DNA of 64,000 nt. Source: Diplodia intermedia. Taxonomy: Eukaryota > Ascomycota > Dothideomycetes > Botryosphaeriales > Botryosphaeriaceae. Positions 59,001 to 64,000 of this stretch are shown here, in pieces (the first letter of the stretch is position 1; each line of letters begins with the position of its first letter). The notes beneath the pieces were generated by a model. It saw nothing but the letters and a program-made list of their open reading frames with translations. It was not told where the DNA came from and did not search any database. The position numbers were made by a program, and so were the translations under genes. The stretch covers positions 496,001-560,000 of the forward strand of contig JAKEKT010000007.1 of assembly GCA_021495925.1 (NCBI GenBank), given 5' to 3'.

Positions 59001-62000
59001 ACTGTCAGAAGGTTGGATCCTGCCGCAAGGTTGCGCAATACCTTAGTTTAGGCGTGGAAGGGGGCGTGGCGGATGGACGGCGGGAGAAAGCACTGACGAA
59101 GCGCCGCCCAAAGCGCGACCCTTGTTCCTGGTCGGTACCCGCCCCCCGAGCGAGCAAGGTCCACCCTGATCGCACCGCGCTGGCGCCGTTAAAGCGGCGA
59201 GCCGCAGGGAAAGAGTGGTCCTCAGGATCATGCGCTGGTACCTAGCGGTACGCTTTCGCTGGGGAAAACATCCGGGACGAAGCTCGGTGATGAGCAGATG
59301 AGTCGAGAGATAGCAAGGCCCTCTTTTCTCTGCTCTGCTTTCAGCTTATCCACTTGCTCGGGGGCACAGCTTGGGTTTGCTTGCTCGCTCGCTCGCTCGA
59401 GCCGACAGACTCAACAACAGCTTCGGGCTGTACTTTCTACCGCCCTTCCCCACATCTCTCGATAGCTGCTGTAAGGCGGGATGCCGTTGTCGACGACCGA
59501 GTTCTAGACTTGCGGACAGCGTTGCGGCAGCGGAGACGGGAGAGGGAACTGTATACATACTGCAGCTGCTAGAAACAGCGACGCCGGCCTTGGGTGTCTA
59601 GACCGTGGTTCTGTAAGGCCCTCTGCCTACTCTTACCTACGTCTCTCCGTCACAGCAGAGCACGCGTCCATCGGCCGTCGCGGCAGCTGCGTGCCTGTGA
59701 TAGCACTTTCCACCGGCAACGAGGCCCGCCGACGCCCCGGCCACACATGCACACGCAACGCGCAACACGCACCACGCAACAGCAGAATGGCGCCAACATG
59801 CTGCTGCAGCCAAGTGGAGGAATCGAGAAAAAATTTCGTGGGAAATTGACCCGTGACTCCGCGGCCAGCAAAGCGACACGGTGGCCACCACAGCACACAC
59901 ACCGTCGCCATCCATCGCCCGCCAAACCCGTCGCGCTAGCCAGCGCAGAAGCGCTTTGCCGGGCAACAACTCACGATGGGCGAAACACAGAACGACCACA
60001 AAGATCCTTGGTGTGGGCGTGCACAGGTCCATCTCCGTGACTCGGCGAGACTAACCGTTAGCCTTCGTTCGGCAAGTGCTTAGGCGCGGCGGCCGTGGCT
60101 TGCGTCCTATCCGTTAACCGCCAAAGGGCAAAGAAAGCCCGTCCCATGCCCACTTAAGATGTACGCCCAGCGAGCGAAGAGTGGGGGCGGAAATAGGACC
60201 AGGAGGGAGATGGACGCGAAGGCGGAGCAGCCATTGGCCCAACGCCGCCCTGCTGTACGCGGTGGAGGCACAGGCTGAGGAACTGTCACAGGCGGTTTGC
60301 TGCCGCCATGTACCGGGGGCGTTGTAGCTGACTGCACGTTGGTGCCCAGCAGTCGGAGTCGGTGCGCTGCCCGTCTGGTCGGGCGCGCCACTGACGTAGC
60401 GCCTGTTTCTCTGCGCACGACGGCCGTGTTGCTAACGATGGTGTCCAGCGGCGCAGGGGCTATTTTTCCGCTTTTATTTTTGTGTGGTGTTGTTGCCACT
60501 ATCTTGTGGCTGTGGGATAACGACCTGCCCGGAGCGGGCCATGATCGCAGGCTGAAGATGGCTGCCGCGTGGCGCCTGATGGCGAGGGCAGAGGGAGGGT
60601 CGGCAAGGTGACCCGAGTTCAAAGAGGCAGTGTTGTACCCGGGAGGAGGGTAGTGGAGGGACGAGGGCGGCGCTGGTTGGTGAGATTCGCGACGCGGGAC
60701 GTGGCTGCGCGGTTGGCCGCGAGATCTGCTGCAGCTGAGCGCTGGGTGAAGAAAGGATGGCCCTTGTTGTGGAGATGGCTCCCCCGTTGCTGCGCACGCC
60801 GTTGCTGTCACGACCGTCTCAGGGCTGCTGACTCGGCGCTCGTCGGGCGTTCTTTTTTCCTCGTTGCATTGCAGAAGCGGGCGATCTCTCAGCAACGATA
60901 ATGCGAGGCTGATACACGTGGGACGTGGCGACGGGGAGGCGGACGGCGGACGGGTGTTCTCAGCCGACCGCACCGGCCTTTTCCAGAAAATCCACTGCGC
61001 CATGTGCTTCGCGCCGTCTCGTCCCGTGTGAGCCAACGAAACTAACCCTTGCCCTGCATTGCTCCCCCGTCGCAAGGCGTAAAAAGTCCCACCCACGGCT
61101 GTGACTCCCTCGCCGCGCAAATGATGACGGATGGCCGTCTCAGGTCGAAGATCGTGACCTCATCCCACGTCTCCTTGTACTCTGTGACAAGTCATGGCGA
61201 GCCATCGCGCTCGCCCAACCAGCGGCGCTGGAGTATCCCGCTTACACCATCGCCCTCAGCAGAGGAAAAACAGCCCACTTCCTTCTCAGCAGCCTATCCC
61301 CTCGCTCGCATCATTGCCTATAACGGCAGTCCTCGCATCGACGCCAACGGCGACACCGCCTGCTCGAAGCAACCCGCCAGCGCAGTGCCCGACGACGCCG
61401 ATCTCCTTGGCCTGCTATCCGCCACAAGCGGCAGTAAATGAGAAGAGTCAGGATCCTCCCATTCGATGGCGGCGCCAGGGACGGAGGCGGTGGGCGTTCC
61501 GACGAGGCCGGCATGAACGATCAACTGCGGTCGTGGTGTAGGTAGCACGCACCGCGAACAAAGCCCGTTGATTCGTTCGGCTGTTCCTTCCTCCGGTCCC
61601 TCTTCCTTCGCTCTCTCTGCTCACAGACCCTCGCCTTCGGCACGCTGATCTCACCTGTCTGCTGTCTGCCACTCTTTGTTGAAAGCGTCGTCGCCGGTGA
61701 GGCAGCGGACCGCGATGGGCAGCGCCATGATGCAAAACAGTGGGCGGGCAGGGAGTCGGCTCCGGCGGGCGGCGTACCTGTGCCTACCCAACGACATGCC
61801 ATCGCGCCGTGATTCGTCGCTCCGCCACTTCCTTGTTTCCTCGTACGTCTAGTCAGTACAACGAAGTTCGTTACCCGGGCCCCAGTTGGCTTTTCCTTTT
61901 CGTCTCCTTACCGCCGGGCAGAAGCCATCACCGCCCCGCACTAGGCGCTAATTGCGCTTAGAGTCGAGGGATGACGATGATGGGGGCACGGTGGACGGGC

Positions 62001-64000
62001 ATGCCGTCATAGCGTTCCTGTTGCTCGGGTACCCACGATCGTACGCTCAGCAAGCGAAATGCGGCAAGGGGGCGCGGGGAAGGAAGAAGGATGGAGGAGT
62101 GATTCCGATACGGCCTCTCGGGCCATGCGAAGAAGCGGCGCCTGGCGACTGGGCTCGCAGGTCCGCGGAGATTTGGTACAATAACAGTAAACACAAAGCG
62201 AAAACAACGTCCTCGGACCGAAGCGTGAAAAAAGGCGTGCGATGGCATGCATCCCCAGTCCTCCAGAAGCCCTTCTCTTTGTCAGGTGAATCGTAGATTG
62301 ATGGGTGGCATGAAGAGGGCAGGCAGCACGACCATTTCTCCGCGAACAGGTCCTCGCTCTTGCGCTCTCCCCACATCTTCCGAGGCTCTTGCTCTCCGGC
62401 CGTTCATCTGCCGGTCGTCCCGCGCCGTGCTCTGCAAACCCACACATCCGGTGGCCTCCTGCCCCAATGGGATGACAGAAGCCGTCCCAATGTGGGGTTG
62501 GTGGTGGTTCATCGTCACCGCAAACCCCCCGCCAAGTCTCGCGACTGGGGAAAAAAAATGCAGAGCGAACAGAAAAAAAAAACGAGGGGGTTGGCGCGTG
62601 GCCGGATCATGCCGCTCGTCAAAAGAGCGACGGCGACCAATCAAGTACAGACGCAATGGTTCGTGTTATTTCCCTGCTCACTTGATCTGCCCCCGAGAGG
62701 GAAAGAGAGGAGGAAGAGCAAGGAAAAAGAACGGGCGTATCACCTGTTCATGTCGCGATGATTGATTCCCGTCCCCACATGGTCGACTCCGCGCGAGTGG
62801 GCGAACGAGTGGGTGGAGAGAGCAGGTTGCGAGGTGTTCGTTCAGCCGCAGCCGTACGTAGCGCCGGTAGTAGTGCTGCGTGTTCGCGTGCGCGACGCGA
62901 CAGACTACATATGTAAGTCGGATATGCGTAGTACTCGTATGCATGTGCTACCCTATTGACGCGCCCTGTGTGGTGGCGGCACGCCTCCATTTTTCCGGCA
63001 GCCGTCACGCTTCGTCGTCGACGGGGCTCTGTGGCTTGCTACACTGCTTTTCCAAACACACTACTGAAACCACTGCTCGGTCGGGTCTACTTGCGTAGGC
63101 AGAGTGACGACTCGCTTTACGACGGGTGACTCGCGGCAGCCGGCAGCACCGCGTGGCGCCATGGCGGCGGCGGCACGCCTAGTGCGTTACCTACTGTGTA
63201 GTTGGTGTGTGTGCTTTTGGGCGTGGTTGGCGTGTGAGTGCTGGCGGCCTCATTGTGGAGGAAGGCGGGGTGTCCTGCGAAGGCAATCATGGGGTTGGCA
63301 GGTTGGCCGGGCCGGTTGCTGGGAAGGAGCAGCACGAGGGTGTGAGCAGAGCCCAGCGGCGCCTGGTGCGGTACCTCGCCGGAAGGATGGAGGGGGTGGC
63401 GGCTGATGCCGCGCAGTTGTGGACGCAGGGACTCGCAAGTTGTTTGCTTGGATTGGTCGTGGTGGTGGTGATGGAGGGTGGGCGCAACAGGTACGCCAAG
63501 GCGGCGCCCGAGAAGCAGGCATGTTTGTCTTCGCGTTTCTTACCTTCTCTCCGCCCGCTTGCGTATTCACTGCGCCGCCTTGCCGCACGGCTTGGCGTTC
63601 TGAGTGCTGCTGCTCGGTGTGGGCTGCGCAGCGTGGTTTGATCAGCGATGACGAAGACAGCATCCGCGCGCGTTGCAGGGTACTCGGCATCGAGGCGCCC
63701 AGGGGCGTCGTCAATGCCTATTCTTACGAAAGCGCGGCGCGCGGCAGACTCGACAACACCGACTCCATGTGTTGTCGTCACGCACACAGAGTCGTCGTTA
63801 GTCGCAGTGCTCAGACCGCAGTCGGATGCGCAGCACGCCCAAAGGGACCAAGAGCCCGATGATTGTCGCGGCGCCAGAGTAGCATCTGCCGCCTGTTGTC
63901 CCTGCACATCCATGTCGCGATGGGCGCTGAAGAAATCAAACGGCACCCACTCGGTCTTGCTGAGACGCCTTCGGGCACCAAACCGGATTCGTCTGGGAAT
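56042..64000. other. gene-poor right end of the window (about 8 kb)
   Basis: I see no gene that I can support. Frames of up to about 340 codons exist on both strands, but they overlap one another, are rich in Arg, Pro, Ser and Ala, often start at non-ATG codons, and contain no family motif or plausible exon chain. Features visible are a CT-rich tract at about 56540-56640, a (gctc) run at 59378-59397 and many short A or T runs. The minus-strand frame entering from the right edge (64000-63287) is open and could belong to a gene beyond the window. Otherwise this may be a long regulatory region or carry noncoding transcripts. Confidence 0.5.
59378..59397. repeat. short GCTC tandem repeat
   Basis: A run of gctc/ctcg units (tgctcgctcgctcgctcg) within the gene-poor right end. 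Confidence 0.7.

Noticed and set aside
60107..61120. 337-codon minus-strand frame in the right-hand gene-poor region.
   Set aside because: It is Pro/Ser/Arg-rich, starts at a non-ATG codon and has no domain; it is best explained as chance in GC-rich DNA.

Overview
The window looks like nuclear chromosomal DNA of a filamentous ascomycete (Pezizomycotina; a Dothideomycete would fit, but I cannot place it further by eye). The evidence is moderately GC-rich coding sequence, many short introns of about 50-70 nt with GT-AG borders and CTAAC/CTGAC-like branch sites, and fungal gene families such as SUN/GH132, ENA sodium ATPase, copper-fist, Anp1/GT62 and Bzz1. I see no bacterial, viral or transposase genes, no CRISPR array, no rRNA and no convincing tRNA.

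Layout. 1-4.5 kb: the last exon of an unidentified gene, then gamma-tubulin (-), divergent from a multi-pass membrane protein (+). 6.5-10.4 kb: an EFM7/NNT1-type protein methyltransferase (-) and a secreted SUN-family protein (-). 10.4-14.3 kb: gene-poor. 14.3-16.0 kb: a secreted amidase (+). 16.0-18.5 kb: gene-poor. 18.5-24.0 kb: a peroxiredoxin-like AhpC/TSA protein, glutathione-dependent formaldehyde dehydrogenase and a SET-domain protein, all (+), with a long near-perfect hairpin between the last two. 25.7-29.3 kb: an ENA-type P-type ATPase (+). 31.0-42.2 kb: four minus-strand genes: an Mhp1-like leucine-rich protein, ribosomal protein uL18/Rpl5, a copper-fist transcription factor and an Anp1-type Golgi mannosyltransferase. 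42.7-46.8 kb: two head-to-tail genes for probable mitochondrial proteins of unknown function. 47.6-51.1 kb: a DUF202 membrane protein (-) and the mRNA-export helicase Dbp5 (-). 51.6-56.0 kb: Bzz1 (F-BAR/C1/SH3) and Arp2, head to tail (+). 56.0-64.0 kb: almost 8 kb with no gene I can support.

Most genes are unrelated housekeeping functions, as is normal in fungi. The clearest functional neighbours are Bzz1 and Arp2: Bzz1 recruits and stimulates the WASP machinery that activates the Arp2/3 complex. Wall and secretion functions also recur (SUN protein, Mhp1-like protein, Anp1). Gene models were built by joining exons by eye. For every spliced gene the exon phases sum to an open reading frame, and the joins restore family motifs in the genes I recognise.

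I did not find a convincing new multi-gene system. The observations most worth checking are the 34-bp hairpin at 22356-22437, whose 14-nt core recurs in the neighbouring SET gene; a GC-AG intron in gamma-tubulin; in-frame introns in the copper-fist gene and in the unknown mitochondrial gene that could make alternative products; and the gene-empty right end.
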